Assembly: GCA_018343915.1 (NCBI GenBank) | Contig: JABRWF010000003.1 | Location: 682,001-746,000 of the forward strand | From: Agroathelia rolfsii | Lineage: Eukaryota; Basidiomycota; Agaricomycetes; Amylocorticiales; Amylocorticiaceae | DNA length: 64,000 bases | Reading direction: 5' to 3' | Shown: positions 35,276-46,000 of the stretch, one piece after another | How positions within the stretch are numbered: the stretch's first letter is position 1 | Layout: each line of letters opens with the position of its first letter | Translations under genes and position numbers: made by a program | Notes under the pieces: generated by a model | The model's database searches: none | What the model saw: only the letters and a program-made list of their open reading frames with translations | Told to the model about the DNA's origin: nothing

Positions 35276-37226
35276 ATGTTCCCACCAGAAAACAAGCTAC
35301 ACAACCACCCCCTTTACAGAACTCGTGCCGAGTTCCTTGACCGTCAGGGACGGATAAAGCTGGCCTATGCTCGAGCCCGCACTGTGGGTAGAACATGGAG
35401 TCAGTCTGGCGTTTCTTTCCCCCATTTTTTGCAATGACTGGCTCACCATAGAGAAATTTAGATCTGTCTCTTGAGGACATCTTGCACTGCTCACAGAAGT
35501 TCTGGGATATGCATGCCGATCCAATACTATTCTATGATGCTGGATGTCTAAACATTCTAGCTTGCCATGTAAATCTATTCATCGGTACCGTGGCACCATA
35601 CGCAGACAAAAACCCTGAGCTGCGTCGCTTGATCCAGCGTGCACTCGACTTTGATGTTGTCGGGGGCTTTCTTTTAACTGAAATCGGCCATGGCTTGGAT
35701 ATACTCAACATTGAGACGACTGCAACGAAAGTGGTAGATGGGTTCATCTTGCATACACCCACACTAGACGCTGCGAAGTGAGCAGACATTAGTTATCTAT
35801 TTCATCTTCTGAAATCCACCCATTGCTTAGATTCATGCCCCCTACGACACTAATTCATGGAATAGCCAAAGTTGTTGTCGTGTTAGCAAGGCTCATAGTT
35901 GATGGTCAAGACTGTGGAATACGCCCTTTTGTTGTACCCATTTCAGACGGCGTCCAAATGTATCGAGGTATTCGGTCGGCACTGCTGCCTCCAAGAACTG
36001 GTTCCTCTCCGTTGGATTATGCCATTACTACGTTTGATCACGTTCAACTTCCTCCGAGCTCCTTTCTCGGAGACGACTTTGCTGTCCCTCGCAATCGTCA
36101 AGCGGCTCTTGACCGAGTCATTTGGCGCGTGAGAATTGGGGTTCTAAGCTTGGCAGTTGCCAGCACACCTTGGCTGGGTCTTGTGGCTCGTATCGGCTCT
36201 CTCTACTCACATCGACGTCATGTTCAAGGAAAAACCGAAGTGAAGTTTCCCATAATTACTTTCCGTACGCAACAACTGCCTATTATGCATGCGCTGGCGG
36301 CGGCGTATGTCTTAAAGGCATGGCTTCCGCGTGCTGTGACAACATTTATGGACTCATCCCTTCCTATTCCCACTCGGCACGCTATGGCTGCCATATACAA
36401 GATAACTGTGTATCGGCTAGTTATTGAAATTTCACGTGAGGTGGGAGCGCGCTTTGGAGCACAAGGTACCTTCAGCCACAATATGGTTAGCCAGTTAGAA
36501 GTAAGTTTTTGATCTCCCGATTTTTTTCCTTTTATTGATCTTACTTTGATTTGCTAGATGGATGCGCGGGGCGCCGCCATTGCTGAGGGAGATACTCTGG
36601 CACTCTCTATTCGGCTTTTCTCCGAACTCCTCCTAGAGCGATACAAAACACCAGGCTCATACGACGCGGCTTCGCGGCTTGCTCGTCACTATGGAAGAAT
36701 ATTCTCTCGATGCCAAGCAATGATGAAGAGCTATCCTCAAAATCAGCGAGATCCTCAATTTAACGAGTTTATTTTGCCCCAAGCGGAGAAAGCAATCGTT
36801 GTACTTGGACAAGCTCTAGCGTTCTCAGCTGCCTCAGATGCCGGGGTACCCCAGCCGCTCTTGACGCTTTTCGAAGCTAGAGCGCTACAGCACGGACGAT
36901 CAAACGAATTTCCTGATCTCGAGATAGAAGAGGCCAAAGCGATCAATGAGTTGATGCCACGGCTGGATCAGCTTACAGGCGCCTTGGGTCTGGACGCATA
37001 TATCACGGCGCCCATCGTCAGCGATGCGGCTTGGACGGAATGGAGGAATCAACAAAAGGTTTATGAGGGGTTTGCAAAGTTTGAAGGTTTTGATCGTGTC
37101 GTTTATAGAGCTCCTGACGGTTCGGATCCCGCTGGTTTGACTGAATTGAATTTCATTTCAACTCGATTGGTCAAACCGGCGGGATCCGAACCGTTAGGAG
37201 CTCTAGTCGTTTATCCAAGGTTGTAA
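35276..37226 (+). CDS. Acyl-CoA oxidase/dehydrogenase-like flavoprotein (MITE-bearing C-terminus)
   Basis: Flavin-dependent fatty acyl-CoA oxidation enzyme, probably peroxisomal beta-oxidation. Exons start at 35276-35383 (MFPPENKLHNHPLYRTRAEF), 35452 (NLDLSLEDILHCSQKFWDMH), 35832 and 36559. Recognisable blocks are DFDVVGGFLLTEIGHGLDIL, NIETTATK, FMPPTTLIHGIAKVVVV, IRPFVVPISDGVQMYRGI and DYAITTFDHVQLP. After these follow FRTQQLPIMHALAAAYVL, SREVGARFGAQGTFSHN, AAIAEGDTLALSIRLFSEL and LDAYITAPIVSDAAW. The N-terminus starts close to the domain, as in a mushroom-type subfamily, and is tentative. The end is unusual: 36 residues between FDRVVY and the final PRL come from an inserted 100-bp element plus its 8-bp duplication (see the mobile element). 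No SKL-type signal is seen. Confidence 0.85.
37098..37213. repeat. 8-bp target-site duplication flanking the MITE
   Basis: GTCGTTTA occurs at 37098-37105 and again at 37206-37213, directly abutting the terminal inverted repeats. Removing one copy with the element restores a continuous frame ending FDRVVYPRL and the same stop. Confidence 0.88.
37106..37205. mobile_element. 100-bp hAT-like MITE inserted in a coding exon
   Basis: Two 35-bp terminal inverted repeats, 37106-37140 and 37171-37205, differ at only two bases and flank a 30-nt core. The ends read TAGAGCTCC and GGAGCTCTA; TAGAG fits the YARNG rule of hAT termini. A perfect 8-bp duplication GTCGTTTA lies immediately outside (37098-37105 and 37206-37213), the length typical of hAT. 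No transposase is inside, so this is a non-autonomous miniature element. It adds 100 + 8 = 108 nt, keeps the frame and contains no stop in the used frame. Confidence 0.88.
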
Positions 37227-38086
37227 ATACATAATATGCTTGAATTTTTATTTTTATGCAATGCTTGGGTTTTTTTCTAGTGATAAAGTCGATGGTTTAT
37301 TCCCAGCAGAAATGCATGGATAGGAGATGATTTTCTAATTAGGTGATTTTGTCTTATTTATACCAGACTAGATCTTGTTGATTACATGTATAAAATTGAT
37401 CGTAGGCTCTGTCAAGATAATGATGTTGGAATATTCATTTGCCATGGAGCTTGAAAGATAATGTATGCGCAGGGTTTCATGTAATTTCATACGCAAACAC
37501 TGACGAAGAAACTTCAGTAACATAACTATATGCCAGTAGTATGACCCTCAAGATCAACCTTAGAGTATCATCTCGTTAGTGCGGAGGACCTTATAAACTC
37601 TTAGGCATACCTTTGAAGGCCCAACTACGGGTTGTGTTTCCGTGTCTCCCGGTTCGACATCTGTAATTCTTGACATTTCAATCATGATAGGAGTAAGCTA
37701 ATGGCACATTCAAGTTTAATTTTCATCTCTATTCCAAGTAACATTCCTTTCTTCTTACCTTCTTTCCGTTAATTTGCCCTGTTTGGAAAGTCTCTTTTCT
37801 AATGGGAGTTATAGATTGCATTGACACTGGTATTCCTGTGTTTATGGTGTTTACAAAGAAAGAGCGGGCGTTAAGCCTAAGCAAAATCTACTCAGAAAAA
37901 CTAGGCTTGTAATGTGAGATACTATGACGCACGAGGCCAAAAGTGTGTTGGAGTACACTAGGTATTCATAAGTAAAGGAAATGCCAGTGGAAAGGGGAAA
38001 CACAATTTTTTTGCAGTTTACATGTCTTGGTGAATTTTTACTCACTTCTTGGGAGGACCTCGTAAATTCCGATCCATATCACTAGT
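37227..38086. other. Convergent intergenic region
   Basis: 0.86 kb of AT-rich sequence holding the 3' flanks of the acyl-CoA oxidase-like and DUF6534-like genes. No gene or clear repeat. Confidence 0.35.
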
Positions 38087-39201
38087 TTACATAGCTGTTA
38101 GCATGTCTATCTTCTTTTTTGGAATGACCCACATGAGTGTGGCCAGCGCAGGAACTAAAGATAAGTGCACTTGGATTACCAATTTTTGAACCAAAAGGCT
38201 TTCTAAACATACTGAGATAAGAACGAGAATCCCGCTTATGCTGGTCATAATTCCGGTTGCTGTATATATACAGTTCGCGATGAAAAAGCCTGTAAAATTA
38301 AAATACGAAGTACATAGTTTATTGACTTACGGATAGTCCATGCAATAAGCTTGCTAAGTAAACGCGCAGTTCTTTGATAACAGTAGCCGAAGAAAACAAA
38401 CTCAGGTTACTAGTAAGAGACGAGTTGATATTCAAAACATACTATTCACCTTGGCAATGCTGTCTGGCGCTCATTATAAAATAGAATGCAAAGGGTAGAA
38501 GAAATGGCCACGTCTGTCACAGTTGAGATGACCCTAGAGGAGCGTGAATTTTGAGATAAACGAAAATCTGAGCGTATCACACTGAGTACAAACAACACAG
38601 TTATGAGACACCATCTCCATTGATTGGAGTATGCCTCCAGACTTTTCTCAGTCACTCCACCATAGAACAGAATCATATTACCGATAAAACGGAGAAATGC
38701 TAACATCCAACAAAATAATGGGATGTACCATGATCTGGAGATAATCAAAATACGGCGTGTAACAAATGCCTGAACCATGGATGCAATGAAGGCTGAGCAA
38801 AATTTGTAAGTTTAGGGGTTATTTTGCTAAATTGAGGATATCTACCGTTATAAAGAATCCATAAATCTAACATTAAAGGAGTCCTTCTAGCAAGTAACTG
38901 TGATTCGGGTTCTCCGTAGTTAGTTACAGATATAATATAGTCGGCGACAGCAACAGCGACTCCATGGGCAATCTCTATTGTTCTATTATAATGATTGTGA
39001 TATAAATAGCCATGAGTTCAAATTTGAATATGCAGAAGGTTTCGCTCACAGGATAACGCCTACAAACCATTTGACCCATTTTGAATCCATAGGGTAATTT
39101 ATATAGTAGCTATATCCCTGAGTAATCAGAGTTCCAAGCAGCAGGAAAGATATCTGAGAACCGATATTAAGTGCTCCAATAGTGCTATTAGGGGCGGACA
39201 T
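38087..39201 (-). CDS. DUF6534-type multi-pass membrane protein
   Basis: Start at 39201 (MSAPNSTIGALNIGSQISF). About seven hydrophobic helices can be read across short introns: ISFLLLGTLITQ, KWVKWFVGVI, IEIAHGVAVAVADYII, WILYNAFIASMVQAFVTRRI, WYIPLFCWMLAFLRFIG, WCLITVLFVLSVI and, after DVAISSTLCILFYNERQT, two more near FFIANCIYTATGIMTS and LSLVPALATLMWVI. The order YSYYINYP after helix 1, the VQAFVTRRI block and the VTDVAISSTLCILFY block followed by a basic loop are typical of DUF6534 proteins, which are abundant in mushrooms; their function is unknown. The ends are inferred and internal introns provisional. The C-terminus (KKKIDMLTAM) is short and cytosolic. Confidence 0.72.
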
Positions 39202-40283
39202 GTCAAATCTTCAAGACTGGGAGTTGCACTGGCGTGGTATAAAGCCTCGTAAGAATCAAGATGATTTGTCCAAATGTATAGTGCGAGTAATGAAACTATA
39301 AGGCTCTTCAGGGCCTACATTTTGGAATAGCCCATATATAACTCTCCGGTCGCCAGCATCACGAACATGATGAATTATGGGGCCAGAATTAGAGTGTGAT
39401 GCATATAATTTATAAGCTATCATTTCAGAGAATATCAATACCGGGGTATCACGCACTTTACCTTATATCTATGAACCGAGAATATGTTCAGTTAGAAGAA
39501 GCAAATACATTCACATTAAAGTATTTGGTCGATTAGCATTGCTATTGCCCGACTGTAGCTGTGATTTGATTCATGCTAGTTCTTCAATTTTTTGCTGGTT
39601 GAATATTTCATCGCAATTCCCTGAGTGGCTGAACTCAAAGCTAGACCTCTCATGTGATAGATGCGCTCTGAATCTCTCTGGTCTGGTATAGCCATTGATC
39701 CACCGGCAATAGTCCTGCTATAAATGACAGTCCGACCCCGGAAGGATCAGATGCTCGAATGTAGAGCCCGAGGGCATTTTCAGAGAAATGCATCACATAT
39801 GATCAGTATCATCCTAACTTAACCAAGTCTAATTTCTCCGAGCTTCTTAATCTATCTGGGATTAGTTGAAGGTGAGTATCGGTAAATGACTGCCTCAATC
39901 CGAATTCAAGCAAGTACAGAAACAAGGTGTAAAGCAATAACGTCATGATCTCAGCTCGGAATTTTCGAGCTCCGTGACTAGAAAGTACCAGATCTCGGAA
40001 GTAAATTCCGACCCATCCACCACCGTCGCTCTGAAGTCATGCTGCGTGCCATAAATGGTAACAACTTCAAGACGGGCAGATACTATTCCACCCAAGTACT
40101 ATCTAGCGAATTCCAGACTTTTCGGTATGTTATATGCAAACATCATGCCCCTCCACGTGGGCGTTGTTTCTGCAGGTATAAAAAGGGCTTGACTGTACCT
40201 TGGGCCCTCATCTAACAACTCAAGCTCAGCTCTACTACTGCAAACACTACTCAGCTTTAACACCTCGCTTTTCTAATCAAACA
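39202..40283. promoter_or_regulatory. Intergenic region with the Hsp20 promoter
   Basis: Divergent promoters of the DUF6534-like gene and Hsp20. A TATA box (TATAAAAA, 40177-40184) is 100 nt before the Hsp20 start codon. A possible heat-shock element, GAA-TT-TTC-GA-GCT (two full units and a weak third), is at 39959-39971. The short minus-strand frame at 39256-39456 is unsupported. Confidence 0.55.
40177..40184 (+). promoter_or_regulatory. TATA box of the Hsp20 gene
   Basis: TATAAAAA, 100 nt upstream of the ATG at 40284; a short 5' leader is consistent with inducible heat-shock genes. Confidence 0.65.
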
Positions 40284-41063
40284 ATGTCTCTCACTCGCCA
40301 GCTTCTTCGCGAGTTCCAACCATTCTTCTCTGTCTTTGACGATCCGTTCCTCCGCTCTGATTACTCTCGTGATTACTCTCGTGATTACTCTCGTGACTAC
40401 CACTACCATCCATACCGCCTGCACAGTAGTGGCTCGGCCAACCAACAAAATCGTAACAACAGCGGCAATAACCGTGACGGAGCCTTGTCTCTGTTCAATC
40501 AACTCAGCTCCTTCCGCACTCCCAGACACGTCTTAGAGGAGTCTGAAGATGGCAAGGCGTACGTTGTCGAGGCCGAGCTGCCCGGCGTGAAGAGAGAAGA
40601 CGTCGATGTCCGCATCGGGGACGAGGGACGAAGCATTTCTATCAAGGGTCGAGTCGTTCGCAGCTCTGGCTGGGGAGGCAACAACACCACCAGTACCAAC
40701 AATGCCAACAACAATAACGAGAATGCAACCCCTGTCGATGCGTCTACCCAGACGACTCAAGAGAAACCGAGCGAACCAACTCAGGAGGTGGCCAAAGGTA
40801 AGGCAAATTTATTAAACATTCATTCCATGACATTGTGTTTACTTACTAATGATGCAGCAGGGTCTTCTGAAGTTGTACCGGCAGAGGCTTCCCAGCCTCA
40901 ACAATACTACGAACAAACATTCAGCCAGACCATCTGGCTTCCGCAAGCAGTCTCTCCTAATGGCGAGGGCATCAAAGCCAAACTAGAGGACGGGGTACTC
41001 AAGCTTTGGATTCCCAAGCCTGAGCCTCGAGACGCGGCTGGCTTCAGAATCCCGGTTGCGTAA
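40284..41063 (+). CDS. Small heat-shock protein, Hsp20/alpha-crystallin family
   Basis: ATP-independent chaperone that forms oligomers and holds unfolding proteins. Exons 40284-40797 and 40858-41063 give 239 residues. An N-terminal arm (MSLTRQLLREFQPFFSVFDD) is followed by three exact 12-bp repeats encoding DYSR (40359-40394) and an Asn/Ser-rich stretch. The alpha-crystallin domain starts at TPRHVLEESEDGKAYVVEAE, with LPGVKREDVDVRI and SISIKGRVV, and resumes after an insert with QTFSQTIWLPQAVS, IKAKLEDGVLKLWIPKP and a terminal GFRIPVA with an IPV anchor. The insert of about 75 residues (Asn, Thr, Glu and Pro rich) splits the domain near the dimer loop and carries the single intron. A strong TATA box lies 100 nt upstream. 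Confidence 0.92.
   Translation: MSLTRQLLREFQPFFSVFDDPFLRSDYSRDYSRDYSRDYHYHPYRLHSSGSANQQNRNNSGNNRDGALSLFNQLSSFRTPRHVLEESEDGKAYVVEAELPGVKREDVDVRIGDEGRSISIKGRVVRSSGWGGNNTTSTNNANNNNENATPVDASTQTTQEKPSEPTQEVAKGKANLLNIHSMTLCLLTNDAAGSSEVVPAEASQPQQYYEQTFSQTIWLPQAVSPNGEGIKAKLEDGVLKLWIPKPEPRDAAGFRIPVA
40359..40394. repeat. Three tandem 12-bp coding repeats in Hsp20
   Basis: Unit GATTACTCTCGT repeated exactly at 40359, 40371 and 40383, then a partial unit; encodes DYSR three times. Likely to vary in copy number between strains. Confidence 0.9.
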
Positions 41064-41473
41064 GTTCCTGGTAGATGATTTTCAAATCACAACGATATTT
41101 TAAAATTATTTGTAGTAAACTGTAGGGTAGCAATCAAAGTAAATGTAGCTATAACATGTAATTGAAATCAATCAACTAAATCGCTTTTGATCGAGTTCGT
41201 AAAGTGAGGCAAGCGTTTAAGATGCACTTTTAAATGATAAGCATTTGGTTTGATAATCGGGTGGTCAGTAAGTTGAATGAATTTTGACGCTGGCAGGTAA
41301 GCAAAGTAACCGCAGCTGCAGCAGCCTTACAAGGCTGATCAGACGTATTGAATGCTAAAAAGTTATTGTATTTGATACAACTAAAAGTGATTTAACATAA
41401 ATAATAGTACACTTGATTATTACACAAGTACATCATTTTCGATACTTCTTTGCTTCGTGCGCATAACAACATA
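41064..41473. other. Convergent intergenic region
   Basis: 3' flanks of Hsp20 and the DUF3429-like gene. No feature recognised. Confidence 0.35.
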
Positions 41474-42638
41474 TTAATCCTGCTTGGAAGATTCATCCGA
41501 CTTGGCAGCGTCTTCTTCTTTACCTTCATCCTTTTTAGGGTTATCCTTCAGAACCACAAAGGCATCGGATTTGTTGTCCAGAACAGCAGAAACTGGACCC
41601 TTGGTCTGTCCCTTACGCTCAGGGACGAGCTCGGCGCGTTGGCTGCGAATGAGCTCAAGGTCATGCGAGAGAAGGCCGTGGCCAGCCACGGGACCGTAAT
41701 AGGACGTTCCGGCGAGCGATCCGATGATGCAGGTGCCGACGAGAATGGAAAGGTAGAAGCGGTACTGAGAATACCACTTGGGAGCTATAGAAAAGAGATG
41801 TCAGTATATATACGCAAGTGCCAGTGAGGAAATACTTACTCCATCCAGCGTTGGTAGCACGGAGATCTGCCCACCACAGACCAGTGAAACCAACCCATTG
41901 AGCTAAAAGCGCCGTAGTGGGTTGAAGAGCAAGAGTAGGCCATGCGTAGAGGACGGGCAGGGCGCCGAGGATGAGACGTGGGTAACCCTTGTGCCCGCCG
42001 TACCCCGCAAACTCCATTCCCCAGTGAAGAGCACCAAGGAACGAAAGCATGACGGCACCGTAAGTCATTTGAACATTCAAGGCTTGATCGAGCATAGTAA
42101 GAGCGACGCCGGGATCGAGCTTAGGTAAGGCACCAGAGGCAGCAAGGCCTGCTTGATATGCCGAATAGACGGTAACACCTGCGGTACCAACATACGGTAG
42201 ACCACCTAGGAGACCAAACGCAACATAAGGTTTGGGGACAGATGTAGCCACGGAACTGGTTATTCCCATCTATAATAGGTAATCCAAGCCGCATTAGGGT
42301 TTGTAATATATTACACAGGAGAAAAAATGCACACTTACGAAAGTGCGATTGGTAGGTTGGACAGAATCAGAGGTCATGTTACCACCAGCGATCGCTCGGG
42401 CAAAATCAGCAGCGGAGCCTCCGACTTCCTCTTTGACATTCTGGGCAGCATGCTCAAATGTTTGACTTCCGGGCCTTCCTGCGACCGAGCTAGCGGCAAA
42501 TCGGGCATGGACCGAAAGTGCAGGAATGATACGAGATCTTGTTGCCAACATGGCCGGGTGAGGCTGCGTTTTAGCAGTTGTGGTGGTGCATCGCTGGCGC
42601 AGAGAAGGCGCAAGGGTTCTCAGCAGGACTCGTTGCAT
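41474..42638 (-). CDS. DUF3429/TMEM69-family mitochondrial inner-membrane protein
   Basis: About 330 residues. The start at 42638 gives an Arg/Ser/Thr-rich, acid-free leader (MQRVLLRTLAPSLRQR) that looks like a mitochondrial presequence. The core begins at VPKPYVAFGLLGGLPYVGTA and has hydrophobic helices VTVYSAYQAGLA, YGAVMLSFLGALHWGMEFAG, RLILGALPVLYAWPTLAL and LLAQWVGFTGLWWADLRATN, then APKWYSQYRFYLSILVGTCI. The LSFLGALHWGME and WADLRA blocks are typical of DUF3429. The tail is polar, Lys/Asp/Glu-rich and ends SDESSKQD. Function is unknown; the yeast and human relatives are mitochondrial. Two introns. Confidence 0.85.
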
Positions 42639-43036
42639 GATGTGTCTGATAGGATAGGGATGAGAAGTAGGAATAAGAGATGCTTTGACCAGTGGAGACG
42701 ATGCATACGAGACTTATGTATCCCATAATTACTTGACGTCATGATATTGAGTCTCCAAGGATAGCAAGGTGCCACCCGTGGTGCATCGTCTGAAGTCATA
42801 GAGCGGGCCGAGAAATAGCTATATGTGGAGTAACATTCCCATATGGCAATTCCGGCCGCGGAGGTGTTCAAACTCGACTGAGGCTGAGCTACCACATCTG
42901 CTACTGGACTGTGTTTAAAGAGCTACATTACATTCTGGGAAAAATTTCCTCACTAGACACCGGTAAAACTGGGCTTTGAAGAGCCTAGGACCCCTTTCTA
43001 CGTGCAAAGTTTCGAGACGCCGGTGTTGACTGGCCT
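42639..43036. promoter_or_regulatory. Divergent promoter of the DUF3429 gene and EAF1
   Basis: 398 nt between divergent starts. No TATA box is clear. Contains GAGACGCCGGTGTTGAC-like GC-rich blocks of no known meaning. Confidence 0.45.
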
Positions 43037-46000
43037 ATGAGTGCGCAGGATCTCATAGAGGAGCGCGTGGCGAGGCTCAAGTCGGTATCTTAAAGCGACA
43101 TGCCCCCTCCCCCTCTGCTATGCTGGGCTGACTGGCACCCTGTTTCTTCTATTAGTCAAGTTGTCGAACGTCGTAATGAGTTGCTTCGTGAAATGTATTG
43201 GATGATCCAACGCCGAAACGACATCGGGAATGTCCTTGCTATGGAAGAGGATGAAGACGAGGAGGGCCTGTCCAATTTCCTGCGAGATTTCGACATTGAG
43301 AAGAAGTGGGTTTCTCTCGCCAATCAACTGACTGATTCTCCAGGAGCTTATGTTATAATCAGTCTCGAGACTGGCTCCATAGTCAATCTACCTGCATATG
43401 ATTCAGAGGAATGGAGACAGGGCAAGTGGCGTATTAGCTCTTCCTCAGAGGTATGACACCGCTGTTTGTATCTACATTTACTACCATTCATCAGCATATT
43501 CCCATAAGGCGACCCACTCCTCTCCCTCTCCCAGCTCTCACAATCTCAAAATCGAAGAAGATGATAACGATATACCATCCCTCAGAGACTCTCATGATGG
43601 CCAACAAGATGTTCGCGCCAATTCATCACGCTCCCCCTCCCGGCCTTCGTCGAGGAAACGCATGTCCATACCAAAGGGAGTACTTAAGGCAGAGCCCCAC
43701 GAGGAATCCCCGCCGTCTCCTTTGTCAGAAGATGGTGCTGGGAGCAACAAGTACTATGATGCAAACGATGATATATCGAACGCCAGTGCTAGCGTCAGCA
43801 TGGAGGTGGACGCACATCTGAAAAACCTAGAGGATGTACAGATGATATCTTCTGGCTCAACCTTGCTTCCAAACGAGTCACGTACACCTTTAGCAGCCAT
43901 GATCGCCACCTCTGTTGGGCCCGCTGAGCCGGCGCTGGGTCCCGAACAACTGTCAATGAGCATTTCCGTCGATTTGGCATCACATACAAACGACAAGGAA
44001 GGGCTGGCTACTCCTCTCGGCTCCGCATCATTCGCTAGTCCAAGCACCTATCATGCTACAGTAGCTCCACAGCAACCAACACCCGAGACGCCACAATTTG
44101 TTCGTCCTCCACTTCTTATCAAGACGCCTTCGGCGCCTACCATCAATCTTGCACCGTACACCTTCTCGACACCTCCCGCAGCACCCTCCAGTCACGATGT
44201 TGCATCTGTCGCGTCTACCATATCTAATAACGAGGGTACGGCATCTGTAGTGCACCAGCCTTCATCCGGAGCCGCCCTACCCGCCATTGCTCCCCCTAGC
44301 ACGCCTGTAAAGATCACATATACATTACCACCCATCAACACCCTTCCTGCTGAATTCAACCATAAGGGAAAACCTGGCAAGAAGAGGCGCGACAAAGGTT
44401 CAGATGGTTCGGCATCCGGTAACAAGAGAGACGATTGGGTGCCTATGGGGATTAATAAGTGGGGTGCCGTATTGCGTGCGAACCCCGTACACAAGCGTCT
44501 CAGCCAGGCCACTAAATGTCTGAGCAGCCGTGATTGGAACGTAAGCATCCATCTTTTGCGTATCTCATCTTGAGATGTTAATACTAATCTGTCCTGGAAC
44601 GGTTGCTCTGGTAGATTGCTTACTCTGAACTCAAGTTTCTTCGTACTCTTGAACGAGTAGAGACGCTCAAACAGGAGGGTCACTGGAGTTTCCGACAACC
44701 CAAAAAGCAACGTGGCGTTGGTGGCCTAATGAAAACCCATCGAGATTATCTTCTAGATGAGATGGTGATTTATTTTCTTTCACCTTCCATGCTCATAATT
44801 TATAAGCTTATATTCATCATTTATTCTTAGAAACTCATTAGAGCTGACTTCCGAGAGGAGCGCAAATGGAAAATTGCCTTGGCCTACAAAATCGGCAGAG
44901 CTGTCTTAGCCTGGCATGCTGCCGGGAGCTTGGAAGAACGCGCAAACCAAGGTATTTGTGTCCTGTGGAAACGCCCCAAGGCGGTTGAAGGAGACCAGAA
45001 TGGTGATGAAAATGACGATGCCGGAGCAAACGAGGATGGACAGGTCGATAGATCGCTTACCAATGTGGCAACGACGCAGCCGCCCAAAGGGGTTATGGCT
45101 ATGATTGACTATGGGTCGGACGACGATGACGATGACGATAATGGAGATGGAGATAATGAGGAGGTAGTGGACGCGCTGCAGACCGAGAACGTTCTCAACG
45201 AAGCCCTTGAGGATGCGGAAGAGAATCGCCAACCTAAGATCGAAGAGATTGATGATGATTCTGGTCTGCGAGTGCCCTTAGAACAGGGTAGGGGCGAACG
45301 TGGCGAACACGTGAACGTCGAAAACCAGCAAACTGGTGATAATTCTCAAATTGATGCACAGACAAACTCGAAATCTGGATTGAAGGACACGTCCAATGAT
45401 CCCGTTCTCGGTGCCCATCCATCATCTTTTCAAAATCAATCCACTTCTGGCAATGCATCTTCGCAAAAACCCGCCGTCTACGACGCCATCCGAGAGCGCA
45501 TCGCGTACTCAGAGCCCGATGATCTTTTCCTTGACTTGGACTTGATCGAGGGTATGTCGAAGCTCTCTACTGACGACGCATCCACCATACCCTCAGATGC
45601 CTTCAATCTTTCGTCAGCCGACCTCACAGCCATATTCCCTGACGTTCAGCCTCTCGGGTTACTGGACGTTGCACCTTCTCCTTTTGAAGGCGGCAGTAAA
45701 AAGAAGGGCGAGAAACGCTCCGATCGTGATGACCCGAACAAACGTACGGAAGATACTACATACACAAGACTTGCACCGATTACTCGGTTCATGTATACCA
45801 AACCGACGCTTCTGGGGGCCCTACAGCCCGGCAAACACTGGATCAATGGGGCCTGGGTCGATTTCGAACGAGAATCGCCCATTGCTGTGGATTACGAGAC
45901 GCCTCTTCGTGTTTCCGAAGAGCCGAGCAACGGTAAGCCAATTGCCTCCTATCACCAACCTCATTGTCATCTTAATTTTCGTGTGCATTACACAGAGTTG

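Noticed and set aside
35276..42638. A fatty-acid or stress gene cluster around the acyl-CoA oxidase-like gene
   Set aside because: Neighbours (DUF6534-like, Hsp20, DUF3429-like) have no shared pathway and no cluster-type enzymes or regulators.
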